Source: Sphingomonas taxi
GTDB lineage: Bacteria > Pseudomonadota > Alphaproteobacteria > Sphingomonadales > Sphingomonadaceae
Assembly: GCA_003240625.1 (NCBI GenBank)
Contig: QFMX01000009.1
Coordinates: 72,365-136,364 of the forward strand
DNA: 64,000 nucleotides
Direction of reading: 5' to 3'
Below the pieces are notes generated by a model that worked only from the letters and a program-made list of their open reading frames with translations, was not told the DNA's origin and did no database searches. The position numbers and the translations under genes are program-made. This document shows positions 8,409 through 16,840 of this stretch, one piece after another; the stretch's first letter is position 1; every line of letters starts with the position of its first letter.

Positions 8409-9740
8409 ATGGACGGAACCGAAGGCAAACGCTGGAGCGATGGGTTTCGGCCGTACGTCGAAAAGGCGCCGCTGGCCGCGCTCGCGCTCGGCATCTCGTC
8501 GGGCTTTCCCTACGCGATGATCGGGGCGACGCTGACCACGCGGCTGGCGGCGAGCGGCATCGACAAGAAGACGGTCACCGCGTTCAGCCTCGCGTTCCTC
8601 GTCTATAATCTGAAATTCCTGTGGGCGTGGGTGGTCGATGGCGTCCGGCTTCCGATCATCGGCAGGCTGGGCCAGCGCGTCTCGTGGCTGATCGTCACCG
8701 CCGCTTTGGTCGTGGCCGCGGTGGTCAATCTGGCGCTGATCGACCCGGCGGCCAGCATCGCCTCGACCGCGACTGCGGCGATCCTGGTCGGTGCGGCAGG
8801 CGCGACCTTCGACGTGGTGATCGACGCATTCCGGATCGAGACGCTCGAGCCGCGTCAATTGGGCGTCGGATCGGGCATGAGCCAATATGGCTGGCGGATC
8901 GGCTCGGCGGGGTCGGGCGCATTGGCGCTGGTCGTGGCCGAGCGCGCCGGCTGGAACGCAGCTTATATGGCATGCGTGGTGTTCGCATTGCCCGCGGTAT
9001 TGGCGGGTTTGGCGCTGGGCGAGCCCGAGCGCCGCCGTCCGCCGATCGAACGCCGCGGGCTTGCCGAGGGGCTGCGGGCGATCTGGGGCCCGTTCGTCCA
9101 GTTCTTCTCGCGCGAAGGGGCGTTCGTCGTCCTGGCGTTCATCCTGATCTTCAAGGTCGGCGACACGCTTGCCAATCTGACGCTGCGGTTGCTGTTCGAC
9201 GACCTCGGCTTCACCGGCGACGAGATCGCGTTCTACGATGTCGGGATCGGCTTCATCGCGTATCTGGTCGGCATCTTCATCGGCGGCATCCTGTATGCGC
9301 GGATGGGGATGAAGCGATCGGTGCTGTTGTCGCTCGTCCTGATGGGCGTCTCGAACCTGTCGTTCGCGGCGCTGGCGGCGGCAGGGCATTCGAACCTCGG
9401 CATGGCGGCGGCGATCGGCTTCGAGAATGCCGCGAGCGGATTTGGCGGCGTCGTCGTGATCGCGTATTTTTCTGCGCTCTGCGATCTGCGCTTCACCGCG
9501 GCACAATTCGCGCTGATCTCCGCAGCGGCGAGCATCGTCGGGCGGATCGTCACCGGGACCACCGCCGGTGCCTTGATCGAGGCGCTCGGCTATGTCGACT
9601 TCTACCTGCTGACGACCGTCCTCGCGCTGCCCGGCGTCCTCCTGTTCTGGTGGATGAGCCGGTCGGGCATGATCGATCGCTCGATCGGCAGCGCGGGCGT
9701 CGAGGGCGAGGGCGACGCGCGGGCAGGGGACCCCGTCTGA
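8409..9740 (+). CDS. MFS transporter, AmpG-like (muropeptide permease family)
   Basis: A 443-residue permease with about twelve membrane helices. The opening APLAALALGISSGFPYAMIG with LTTRLAASGI resembles AmpG-family importers of cell-wall muropeptides. The segment AFRIETLEPRQLGVGSGMSQYGWRIG, split by helices, also recalls that family. The end is acidic and has no extra domain. AmpG supplies recycled anhydromuropeptides to the cytoplasm and can influence beta-lactamase induction. No ampD or ampC gene is adjacent here. The assignment to AmpG rests on overall pattern, so the substrate is tentative. Confidence 0.75.
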   Translation: MDGTEGKRWSDGFRPYVEKAPLAALALGISSGFPYAMIGATLTTRLAASGIDKKTVTAFSLAFLVYNLKFLWAWVVDGVRLPIIGRLGQRVSWLIVTAALVVAAVVNLALIDPAASIASTATAAILVGAAGATFDVVIDAFRIETLEPRQLGVGSGMSQYGWRIGSAGSGALALVVAERAGWNAAYMACVVFALPAVLAGLALGEPERRRPPIERRGLAEGLRAIWGPFVQFFSREGAFVVLAFILIFKVGDTLANLTLRLLFDDLGFTGDEIAFYDVGIGFIAYLVGIFIGGILYARMGMKRSVLLSLVLMGVSNLSFAALAAAGHSNLGMAAAIGFENAASGFGGVVVIAYFSALCDLRFTAAQFALISAAASIVGRIVTGTTAGALIEALGYVDFYLLTTVLALPGVLLFWWMSRSGMIDRSIGSAGVEGEGDARAGDPV

Positions 9741-9747
9741 GCGGCAG

Positions 9748-10224
9748 CTACATGACGACCGGTCGCCCCTCGTCGGCAAACGCGGCCGCCACCGCCGCGG
9801 CGCTGGCGAGGACGCCGTCGACGCGGCGGACGCCGAGCAGGTCGGCCATCAGGTAGCGCGCGCTCTCCGGTGCAATCTCGACGCGCGCCAGGATCGACAA
9901 CATTGCCGACTCCGCCGGGGTCATCCGCGCGCAGCAGCATGGCGCGATCGCGATCGTCCCGGCCGATGTGCCGGCTAGGTCCGCCATCAGTGCGCGAAGC
10001 AGCACCAGCGGGCGACGGAAACTCTGCCCGAATGCGGTGAACATCGTGTGCGCCGCACGCGCGTCGGCAAGCCCGTGGGCCCCCATCCGCCGCATCGCGA
10101 ACAAGGCGATTCGTGCGTTTTCACAAGGCGGTAGCGGATGCGGCAGCAACGTCGTCGCGCTGGCGAGCAGATTAGCCGAGGCGGGCGTCGAACTGGGCGT
10201 CGAACTGGGGCGGGTATCGGTCAT
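9748..10224 (-). CDS. DUF6628-like protein behind a Fur-box-like site
   Basis: A 158-residue soluble protein resembling a family known to me from sphingomonads (DUF6628). After a Ser/Thr/Pro-rich N-terminus of about 30 residues, it has LPHPLPPCENARIALFAMRR, a helical core, and a striking CCCAR triplet of cysteines in IAIAPCCCARMTP. The function is unknown. The cysteine cluster and the AT-rich palindrome 42 bases upstream (10266-10288) suggest a link to iron or metal handling, which is my inference. It is transcribed away from folC, whose stop lies on the far side of the palindrome. Confidence 0.75.
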   Translation of the reverse strand: MTDTRPSSTPSSTPASANLLASATTLLPHPLPPCENARIALFAMRRMGAHGLADARAAHTMFTAFGQSFRRPLVLLRALMADLAGTSAGTIAIAPCCCARMTPAESAMLSILARVEIAPESARYLMADLLGVRRVDGVLASAAAVAAAFADEGRPVVM

Positions 10225-10265
10225 TCACGCGACTCCGTGGTGGTGACCACAAAGTCGCGCGTCCG

Positions 10266-10288
10266 TTATTGATAGTCAATAGCAATAA
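10266..10288 (-). promoter_or_regulatory. Fur-box-like inverted repeat
   Basis: TTATTGATA and TAGCAATAA flank GTCAA, a 9-5-9 inverted repeat with one mismatch. Read as a 7-1-7 Fur site it gives TGATAGT-C-AATAGCA, 11 of 14 matches to TGATAAT-n-ATTATCA. It stands out as an AT-rich island in GC-rich DNA and lies 42-64 bases upstream of the DUF6628-like start. Confidence 0.55.
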
Positions 10289-10292
10289 GAAC

Positions 10293-11612
10293 TCAGTCAG
10301 GCGGCTGGTCGTTCGCCGCGAGCACTTCACCGGCGAGGTAGAGCGAACCGGCGATCAGGACGAGGTTGGGCTGGGCGCTCCGCATACCGATCAGGTCGAG
10401 CGCATCGGCGGGGCTCGGCGACGTTTCGGCCGTCTTCCCGAAGCTTTGCGCGAGCGCCGCGAGTGCCTCGGGCGCGTGATGCGCGTGCCCCGGCACCGGG
10501 ATCGCGACGACATGCCCCACCGACGGCGACAGGATACGGATCACCGCCTCGGCATCCTTGTTCGCGAGCATCCCGAGAATCAGCGTGACCGGACGACCCT
10601 TCGCCAGCGTCCGCAACGCCCGCGCGACCGGTTGCGCGGCGTTGGGATTGTGTGCGCCGTCGAGCCATAGTTCGCTCCCCTGTGGCAGGCGCGCGAGCAG
10701 GGGACCGTCGGACAGGCGCTGCATGCGCGCAGGCCAATGCGCCCAGTCAGCGGCGGCGCGCATCGCCGCTTCGGGGATGTGCAGCGTGCCCTGGTGACGC
10801 AGCATCGCGATCGCCAGCGCGAGATTGCGCGACTGGTGCGCGCCGACCAGTCGAGGGCGGTTGGTGACGACCGAAAAGCCCGCATCCTCGTAGCGCATCG
10901 TCGTCCGCGCGGTCTCGCTGGTCCACGCCGTGCCGCGCGCGACGACCGACGCCCCGGCCGCATCGGCGACCGCGGCGATCTTCGCGCGCAACGCCTTGGG
11001 GTAGTCCATCGTGACGAGGGGGACGCCGGGCTTGGCGATGCCCGCCTTCTCGCCGGCGATCTCCAGCAGCGTGTCGCCCAGGAAAGACTGGTGGTCGATG
11101 CCGAGTGCGGCGATGCCGGTAACGACAGGGTTCGGGATGACGTTTGTCGCATCGAGCCGGCCACCGAGCCCGACCTCAACGATCGTCGCTGCCGCTGGCG
11201 TGAGGGCGAAGGCGAGGAAGGCGGCGGCGGTGGTGACTTCGAAGAAGCTCGCCTGGAGATCGGCGGCTTGGTCGAGCACTTCCTCCAGCAAGGCGGCGAG
11301 AAGATTGTCCTCGATTAGCGATCCGGCGAGGCGGATGCGTTCGTTGAAGCGGACGAGGTGCGGGGAGGAATAGACGTGGACACTGTGGCCGGCGGCTTCG
11401 ATCGCGGCGCGGAGGAACGCGCAGGTCGAGCCTTTGCCGTTGGTGCCGGCGACGTGGAACACGGGGGGGAGGCTTAGATGCGGGTCGCCGAGGCGGGATA
11501 GGAGCGCGGTGATGCGCTCGAGGCCGAGGATGTCGGCGCCGGGGGACAGCGCGGTCAGCCGGTCGAGCTGGGCCTGCACGGCGGGGGAGGAGGAAACGGC
11601 GTGGTCGGGCAT
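10293..11612 (-). CDS. folC: Bifunctional dihydrofolate synthase / folylpolyglutamate synthase
   Basis: FolC ligates glutamate to dihydropteroate and to reduced folates, with ATP hydrolysis. The Mur-ligase-like ATP site is GTNGKGSTCAFL, followed by YSSPHLVRFNERIR and EVGLGGRLDATN, all FolC signatures. The C-terminal domain contains LDGAHNPNAA. Length (439 residues) fits the family. It lies downstream of accD in the same direction, separated by a REP-like repeat. Confidence 0.95.
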   Translation of the reverse strand: MPDHAVSSSPAVQAQLDRLTALSPGADILGLERITALLSRLGDPHLSLPPVFHVAGTNGKGSTCAFLRAAIEAAGHSVHVYSSPHLVRFNERIRLAGSLIEDNLLAALLEEVLDQAADLQASFFEVTTAAAFLAFALTPAAATIVEVGLGGRLDATNVIPNPVVTGIAALGIDHQSFLGDTLLEIAGEKAGIAKPGVPLVTMDYPKALRAKIAAVADAAGASVVARGTAWTSETARTTMRYEDAGFSVVTNRPRLVGAHQSRNLALAIAMLRHQGTLHIPEAAMRAAADWAHWPARMQRLSDGPLLARLPQGSELWLDGAHNPNAAQPVARALRTLAKGRPVTLILGMLANKDAEAVIRILSPSVGHVVAIPVPGHAHHAPEALAALAQSFGKTAETSPSPADALDLIGMRSAQPNLVLIAGSLYLAGEVLAANDQPPD

Positions 11613-11620
11613 TCTTCTAA

Positions 11621-11725
11621 CTCCCTCTCCCCTCTGGGGAGAGGGCTGGGGTGAGGGGCTGTTCCGGGCGCTGCACTGCTGGGCTGCCCCTCACCCCGAC
11701 CCTCTCCCCGGAGGGGAGAGGGGGT
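11621..11725. repeat. Mirrored REP-like pair (CTCCCTCTCCCCTCTGGGGAG family)
   Basis: Arms beginning CTCCCTCTCCCCTCTGGGGA and ending CCGGAGGGGAGAGGGGG are reverse complements, each with its own internal hairpin, around the centre GGCGCTGCACTGCTGGGC. It lies between accD and folC. Confidence 0.8.
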
Positions 11726-11728
11726 ATG

Positions 11729-12580
11729 TTACGCCGCTTCGCGCGCCCTGAGATAGCCGATCACCGTGCCGAGCTGCTCGCGCAGGTCCTTCCGGTGCAC
11801 GACCATGTCGATCATCCCGTGCTCGAGATAATATTCGCTCGTCTGGAAATCCTCGGGCAGCTTTTCGCGAATGGTGCTTTCGATCACGCGGCGGCCGGTG
11901 AAGGCGAGCGTCGCCTTGGGTTCGGCGATCTGGACGTCGCCGAGCATCGCATACGCCGCCATCACGCCACCCGACGTCGGATCAGTCAGCACGACGATGT
12001 ACGGCAGGCCGGCATCATGCAGCATCTGGATCGCGACGGTGCTGCGCGGCATCTGCATCAGGCTGAGGATGCCTTCCTGCATACGCGCGCCACCGCTCGC
12101 GGTGAAGATCACGTACGGAACCCGGTCCTCGATCGCAGCCTCGACGCCGCGCACGAACGCCTCACCGACGGCCAGGCCCATCGAGCCGCCCATAAAGCCG
12201 AAGTCCTGCACGCCGACCACCACCCGGTGGCCGTCGATCGCCCCGCGTGCGTTGATCAGTGCATCCTGCTCGCTATTGTCGGTCCGTGCGGCCTTGAGGC
12301 GGTCAGTGTATCGCTTCTGGTCGCGGAACTTGAGCGGATCCTCGGGGACTTTCGGGGCCGGGAGTTCGCTGCAGCTGCCCTCGTCGAACAGTTGCGCGAA
12401 GCGGATTTTCGGCCCGATGCGGTCGTGATGATCGCATTTCGGGCAGACGTACAGATTGTCCTCGAGCTCCTTGGTGAAGACCATCTGCCCGCAACCCTTG
12501 CACTTGTGCCAGAGATTTTCGGGCGTCTCGCGCTTCGCGACGAAGGGCAGGACGTTGCGGACGCTGTTGAGCCAGCTCAT
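11729..12580 (-). CDS. accD: Acetyl-CoA carboxylase carboxyltransferase subunit beta
   Basis: AccD and AccA together transfer the carboxyl group from carboxybiotin to acetyl-CoA, the committed step of fatty-acid synthesis. An N-terminal zinc ribbon has cysteines 27, 30, 46 and 49 (WHKCKGCG and VCPKCD). The crotonase-like domain carries FTASGGARMQEG and LTDPTSGGV. The 283 residues match the family. The start overlaps the trpA stop by four bases, so the genes are coupled. The partner accA is far away at 50877. Confidence 0.97.
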   Translation of the reverse strand: MSWLNSVRNVLPFVAKRETPENLWHKCKGCGQMVFTKELEDNLYVCPKCDHHDRIGPKIRFAQLFDEGSCSELPAPKVPEDPLKFRDQKRYTDRLKAARTDNSEQDALINARGAIDGHRVVVGVQDFGFMGGSMGLAVGEAFVRGVEAAIEDRVPYVIFTASGGARMQEGILSLMQMPRSTVAIQMLHDAGLPYIVVLTDPTSGGVMAAYAMLGDVQIAEPKATLAFTGRRVIESTIREKLPEDFQTSEYYLEHGMIDMVVHRKDLREQLGTVIGYLRAREAA

Positions 12581-13389
12581 GCGGGAACCTTTCGGGCCGA
12601 AGCGACGGCGTCGGTGAGGGAATTGATATAGGCGCGGACCGGCTCGGCCGCAGCGGCGCCGTGCTGCGCGACCAGTTCGACGATCGCCGAGCCGACGACG
12701 ACGCCATCGGCGACGCGCGCGACGTTGGCCGCCTGCTCGGGGGTGCGGATGCCGAAGCCGACCGCGATCGGGATATCGGTCTGGGATTTTAGGCGCGCGA
12801 CGGCATCCTCGATCGAGGATTGCTGCGCCTGCTGAAGCCCGGTGATGCCGGCGACTGAGACATAATACAGGAACCCGCTCGCGCCATCGAGCACGGTCGG
12901 CAGGCGGGCGGCGTCGGTAGTGGGCGTCGCGAGACGGATCAGGTCGATTCCCGCGGCGCGCAGTTGTGGCCCGAGCGCATCGTCTTCCTCGGGCGGCACG
13001 TCGACGCAGATCACGCCGTCCACACCCGCCTTAGCGGCGGCCTCGGCGAACCAGTCCGCGCCGCGGCGGAGCATGGGGTTTCCATAGCCCATCAGCACCA
13101 GCGGTACGTCGGGGTGGCGCGCGCGGAACGCGGTGGCGGTGGCGAGGATGTCCGCGGTGCGGGTGCCTTGCGCGAGGCTGCGGATGTTGGCCGCCTGGAT
13201 CGCGGGGCCGTCGGCCATCGGATCGGTGAACGGCATGCCGAGCTCGATCGCATCCGCGCCGCCTGCGACGAGTGCGTCGAGAATTGGGCCGGTGGCCTCG
13301 GTGGTCGGATCACCCGCGGTCACGAACGCAACGAGGGCCGCGCGGCCGGCGGCGGCGGTGCGTGCGAAGGTGGCGGCGAGGCGGCTCAA
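12577..13389 (-). CDS. trpA: Tryptophan synthase alpha chain
   Basis: TrpA cleaves indole-3-glycerol phosphate to indole, which is channelled to TrpB. The catalytic Glu 49 lies in AIELGMPFTDPMADGP and the catalytic Asp 60 in the same loop. The phosphate-binding end is GFGIRTPEQ. Length (270 residues) is normal. It sits between trpB, 124 bases upstream behind a repeat, and accD, with which it overlaps by four bases. Confidence 0.97.
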   Translation of the reverse strand: MSRLAATFARTAAAGRAALVAFVTAGDPTTEATGPILDALVAGGADAIELGMPFTDPMADGPAIQAANIRSLAQGTRTADILATATAFRARHPDVPLVLMGYGNPMLRRGADWFAEAAAKAGVDGVICVDVPPEEDDALGPQLRAAGIDLIRLATPTTDAARLPTVLDGASGFLYYVSVAGITGLQQAQQSSIEDAVARLKSQTDIPIAVGFGIRTPEQAANVARVADGVVVGSAIVELVAQHGAAAAEPVRAYINSLTDAVASARKVPA

Positions 13390-13391
13390 AG

Positions 13392-13501
13392 CTCCCCTCC
13401 CGCTCGCGGGAGGGGTCGGGGGAGGGGCTGACAGAGCCGCAAATTCGAGGTCCGAGGAGCGAACAGGCCCTCCCCCGACCCCTCCCGCAAGCGGGAGGGG
13501 A
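13392..13501. repeat. Mirrored REP-like pair (CTCCCCTCCCGCTCGCGGGAGGGG family)
   Basis: Left arm CTCCCCTCCCGCTCGCGGGA and right arm CCTCCCGCAAGCGGGAGGGG are reverse complements extended by GGGTCGGGGGAGGG and CCCTCCCCCGACCC. It separates trpB from trpA inside a presumed operon. Confidence 0.8.
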
Positions 13502-13513
13502 GTAGAAGTGCGA

Positions 13514-14755
13514 TCATATCGCCACCCCGAGCGCTTCGGCCACGGTGAAGATATCCTTGTCGCCGCGCCCGCACAGGTTCGCCAGGATGATCTGGTCCTG
13601 CCGCATCTCGCGCGCCTTCTTCGTCACCGTCGCGATCGCGTGGCTTGGTTCCAGCGCGGGGATGATGCCCTCGGTCCGGCACAGCAGCTGGAACGCGTCG
13701 AGCGCCTCCTGATCGGTCGCGCTGTCATACTGCACGCGGCCGATATCGCGCAGCCACGCATGCTCGGGGCCGATGCCGGGATAGTCGAGCCCGGCCGAGA
13801 TCGAATGCGCTTCGGTGATCTGGCCGTCCTCGTCCTGCAACAGATAGGTCTTGTTGCCGTGGAGCACGCCGGGGAAGCCGCCGGCGAGGCTGGCCGCATG
13901 TTCCTTGTCCAACCCGTGGCCTGCTGCCTCGACGCCGAGCATCTGCACCTCAGCATCGTCGAGGAACGGATGGAACAGCCCGATCGCGTTCGAGCCGCCG
14001 CCGATCGCCGCAACCAGCATGTCGGGCAGGCGACCGACGCGCGACAGCATCTGCGCGCGTGCCTCGGTGCCGATCACGCTCTGGAAATCGCGGACCATCT
14101 CCGGATACGGGTGCGGGCCGGCGGCGGTGCCGATGATGTAGAAGGTGTCGTGGACGTTCGCGACCCAGTCGCGCATGCCCTCGTTCATCGCGTCCTTGAG
14201 CGTATGCGCGCCGCTGGTCACGGGGCGGACTTCGGCGCCGAGCAGCTTCATGCGGAACACGTTGGGCGCCTGCCGCTCGACGTCCTTGGCGCCCATGTAG
14301 ATGACGCAGGGCAGACCGAAGCGCGCGCAGACCGTGGCGGTAGCGACGCCGTGCTGGCCAGCGCCGGTCTCGGCGATGATCCGGGTCTTGCCCATCCGCA
14401 TGGCGAGCAGGATCTGGCCGATGCAGTTGTTGATCTTGTGCGCGCCGGTGTGATTCAGCTCGTCGCGCTTGAACCAGACCTGCGCACCCATGCCCTCGGG
14501 CGCGGACTCACGCAGCGCTTCGGTCAGCCGTTCGGCGTAGTATAGCGGGCTCGGGCGGCCGACATAATGTTCGAGCAGGTCGTCGAACTGCGCCTTGAAC
14601 GCAGGGTCGGCCTTGGCGGCACGATACGCTTCGTCGAGTTCGAGGACGAGCGGCATCAGCGTCTCGGCGACATAGCGTCCGCCGAAGTCGCCAAAATGGC
14701 CGCGCTCGTCGGGCTGGGCGCGGTAGGAGTTTGGGGCGAGAGTGGGAGCGTTCAT
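13514..14755 (-). CDS. trpB: Tryptophan synthase beta chain
   Basis: TrpB is the PLP enzyme that condenses indole with serine. The PLP lysine is in HTGAHKINN (residue 107), and the phosphate-binding loop is GGGSNAIG. The N-terminal HFGDFGGRYVAETLMP and the long AETGAGQHGVATA motif are typical. Its 413 residues fit the family. It is followed by trpA and preceded by trpF, the common alphaproteobacterial order. Confidence 0.97.
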   Translation of the reverse strand: MNAPTLAPNSYRAQPDERGHFGDFGGRYVAETLMPLVLELDEAYRAAKADPAFKAQFDDLLEHYVGRPSPLYYAERLTEALRESAPEGMGAQVWFKRDELNHTGAHKINNCIGQILLAMRMGKTRIIAETGAGQHGVATATVCARFGLPCVIYMGAKDVERQAPNVFRMKLLGAEVRPVTSGAHTLKDAMNEGMRDWVANVHDTFYIIGTAAGPHPYPEMVRDFQSVIGTEARAQMLSRVGRLPDMLVAAIGGGSNAIGLFHPFLDDAEVQMLGVEAAGHGLDKEHAASLAGGFPGVLHGNKTYLLQDEDGQITEAHSISAGLDYPGIGPEHAWLRDIGRVQYDSATDQEALDAFQLLCRTEGIIPALEPSHAIATVTKKAREMRQDQIILANLCGRGDKDIFTVAEALGVAI

Positions 14756-14807
14756 GAGTGGGCGTTTAGCACTTCGTAAATCGCTGTCACCCCTTCCGTT
14801 TTATCAG

Positions 14808-14915
14808 GCACCACCCCGGCGGAGGCCGGGGCCCAGCTGGGAAGGTCATAATGACGGCGGGAAGGCCTGTCACAGGCGTCCCCCAATTGGGCCCCGGCCT
14901 TCGCCGGGGTGGTGC
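14808..14915. repeat. Mirrored REP-like pair (CACCCCGGCGGAGGCCGGGGCCCA family)
   Basis: GCACCACCCCGGCGGAGGCC and its reverse complement ending GCCGGGGTGGTGC flank a centre of about 45 bases. The same family recurs at 41695-41802. It lies between trpF and trpB and touches the trpF stop codon. Confidence 0.8.
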
Positions 14916-15550
14916 TAGCGCGTGGCGACAGCTTTCAGGAACGACGCGATCCTGGTTTCGTCCTTGATACCGGGCTCGTTTTCGACTCCCGAGGATACGT
15001 CGACCAGTTCCGCCCCGGTCCGCCGGATAGCCTCCGCCACGTTGGCCGGATCGAGCCCTCCCGATAGCGCCCAGGGCAGGGGATGCTTGAACCCATCGAG
15101 CAGGTCCCAGTCGAACCGCAAGCCCATTCCGCCCGGCAATGCGGCCGAGTCCGGGGTCTTCGCGTCGTACAAGATCCGGTCGGCGACTCCGGTGAACCCG
15201 TGCGCAGCCTCCAGATCGCCGCGTGTGCGAATTGCGACCGCGACCCAGGTCTCGATCCCGAACTTCGCGCGGATCGCGGCGGTCCGCGCGGGCGTCACCT
15301 TGTGGAGTTGCAGCACATCGAGCGCGGCCGACGCGACCGCCTGTTCGAGCATCTCGTCCTCGGGATCGACGAACACGCCGACCTTCGCGACATGGCCCGG
15401 CACGCGTGCGGCGAGTTCGGCGGCTTTCGCGAACGTCACGTGCCGCGGCGACGCGGGGAAGAACACGAACCCGACATGGCTCGCGCCGTGCCGGATCGCC
15501 GCGTCGAGCGTCGCGGGAGTGGACAGGCCGCAGATCTTGGCGGTGGTCAT
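14915..15550 (-). CDS. trpF: Phosphoribosylanthranilate isomerase
   Basis: TrpF converts phosphoribosylanthranilate to the carboxyphenylamino-deoxyribulose phosphate in tryptophan synthesis. The N-terminal KICGLSTPATLDAA carries the catalytic Cys, and GASHVGFVFFPASPRHV is the next conserved stretch. The catalytic Asp lies in LYDAKTP, and LSGGLDPANV with DVSSGVENEPGIKD forms the phosphate site. Length (211 residues) is normal for this TIM barrel. It heads the trpF-trpB-trpA-accD series. Confidence 0.96.
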   Translation of the reverse strand: MTTAKICGLSTPATLDAAIRHGASHVGFVFFPASPRHVTFAKAAELAARVPGHVAKVGVFVDPEDEMLEQAVASAALDVLQLHKVTPARTAAIRAKFGIETWVAVAIRTRGDLEAAHGFTGVADRILYDAKTPDSAALPGGMGLRFDWDLLDGFKHPLPWALSGGLDPANVAEAIRRTGAELVDVSSGVENEPGIKDETRIASFLKAVATR

Positions 15551-15605
15551 GGCTTTCCTTCAGTGCCTCTTGGCCAAGGGGGCGTAAACCGACTTCGCAA
15601 AACGT

Positions 15606-15688
15606 CCGTAATCCTGACGAAAGTCAGGACCCAGAGCCATGGCGGTGAACGTTCGTTACTCTGGATCCTGACTTTCGTCAGGACGACG
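15606..15688. repeat. Mirrored REP-like pair (TCCTGACGAAAGTCAGGA family)
   Basis: TCCTGACGAAAGTCAGGACC and GGATCCTGACTTTCGTCAGG are each internally palindromic and reverse complementary to each other. They lie between pyrF and trpF. This core is unlike the other GC-only families in the window. Confidence 0.8.
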
Positions 15689-15695
15689 GAGCCGA

Positions 15696-16370
15696 CTACA
15701 GCGTCGCGCCGATCGCGCGGGCGGCGGTGTCGGGGTCTTCGGCCTGCGTGATCGGGCGGCCGACTACCAGGATCGAGGCACCCGCGTCGACCGCCTGGCG
15801 CGGTGTCACCACGCGCTTCTGGTCGCCGATCGCGCCGTCGGGCAGGCGCACGCCCGGGACCACGAAGAACCCCTTCGGCCAGATCGCCTTCGCCGCCGCG
15901 ACCTCGGCGCCCGAGCAGACGATGCCGTCGACCCCCGCTTCGCGCGCCAGTTCGGTCAGCCGCGTAACCTGGTCGTGCGCGTTCCCGGTAACGCCGGTCG
16001 CCGCGAGATCGGCCGCGTCCAGGCTGGTGAGCATCGTCACCGCGATCACCTTGGTCCCGATCGGCGCCGCGGCCTTCGCATCCTCCAGCATCGCCCGTCC
16101 GCCGCTGGCATGCACCGTGAGGATCGCCGGTTCGAGCGCGCCGAGCGCCTGCACCGCCTTGGCCACCGTGTTCGGAATGTCGTGCAGCTTCAGGTCGAGA
16201 AAGATCGGCAGGCCGAATTCCGCCATCGCATGCACGCCGGGCTGGCCGTGTGCCGAGAAGAATTCGAGCCCCAGCTTGATCCCGCCGACATGATGGCGGA
16301 CGCGCGCGGCGATCGCCTTCGCGCGTGCCAGATCGGGCGTGTCGAGCGCGACGTAGATCCGGTTGCTCAT
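15696..16370 (-). CDS. pyrF: Orotidine 5'-phosphate decarboxylase
   Basis: PyrF decarboxylates OMP to UMP, the last step of de novo pyrimidine synthesis. The catalytic charge network is visible as DLKLHDIPNT (Asp 59, Lys 61, Asp 64), and the C-terminal phosphate-binding loop is VVGRPITQAEDP. It has 224 residues. Its start overlaps the stop of the LapA-domain gene by four bases. Confidence 0.96.
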   Translation of the reverse strand: MSNRIYVALDTPDLARAKAIAARVRHHVGGIKLGLEFFSAHGQPGVHAMAEFGLPIFLDLKLHDIPNTVAKAVQALGALEPAILTVHASGGRAMLEDAKAAAPIGTKVIAVTMLTSLDAADLAATGVTGNAHDQVTRLTELAREAGVDGIVCSGAEVAAAKAIWPKGFFVVPGVRLPDGAIGDQKRVVTPRQAVDAGASILVVGRPITQAEDPDTAARAIGATL

Positions 16371-16735
16371 CGCACGTCACCCGGCGGCACGGCGGCGGAC
16401 GCAACGGGCGCGGTCACCGGTGCTGTCGTCATCGGCGTCGCAACCGGCGTTTCCACCGGCACGAATGCCACCGGCTCAGGCCTTGGCGTCCGCAGTTCCA
16501 GCAATTCGCGCTCGCACGTCGACAGCCGTTGCCGCAGCCGCCACCGGATCGCGTGGTTATACAGCATCGTCGGCACGAACCCGATCAGGAACGTCACGAA
16601 CAGCAACAGCGGCAGGTTCACGTCGGCGATCAGCCCACCCCACAGCTGGATCTGGACGGCGTTCCAGTTGCTTATGGTGAACACTGCGGCGACGAACGCC
16701 AGCAGGCACCAGAACAGGATTTTCAGGAACTGCAT
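16367..16735 (-). CDS. LapA-domain inner-membrane protein
   Basis: A 122-residue protein with two membrane helices (about residues 3-21 and 38-60). ISNWNAVQIQLWG between them is typical of the lipopolysaccharide assembly protein A (LapA/YciS) domain. A coiled cytoplasmic segment with RQRLSTCERELLELR follows, then a Pro/Val/Ala-rich tail. In enterobacteria LapA works with LapB in LPS biosynthesis control; sphingomonads make glycosphingolipids rather than LPS, so the role here may differ. It is coupled to pyrF. Confidence 0.8.
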   Translation of the reverse strand: MQFLKILFWCLLAFVAAVFTISNWNAVQIQLWGGLIADVNLPLLLFVTFLIGFVPTMLYNHAIRWRLRQRLSTCERELLELRTPRPEPVAFVPVETPVATPMTTAPVTAPVASAAVPPGDVR

Positions 16736-16840
16736 GCGGCGACCCTCTATTGTGCCCCAGTCGCGCCGAAACGCGGTTGGAAACGCAGAGCTACCGCCAC
16801 ATCGGCGTTTTGGCCAGTCTTCTGCCGAGCAAGAGGGGCT

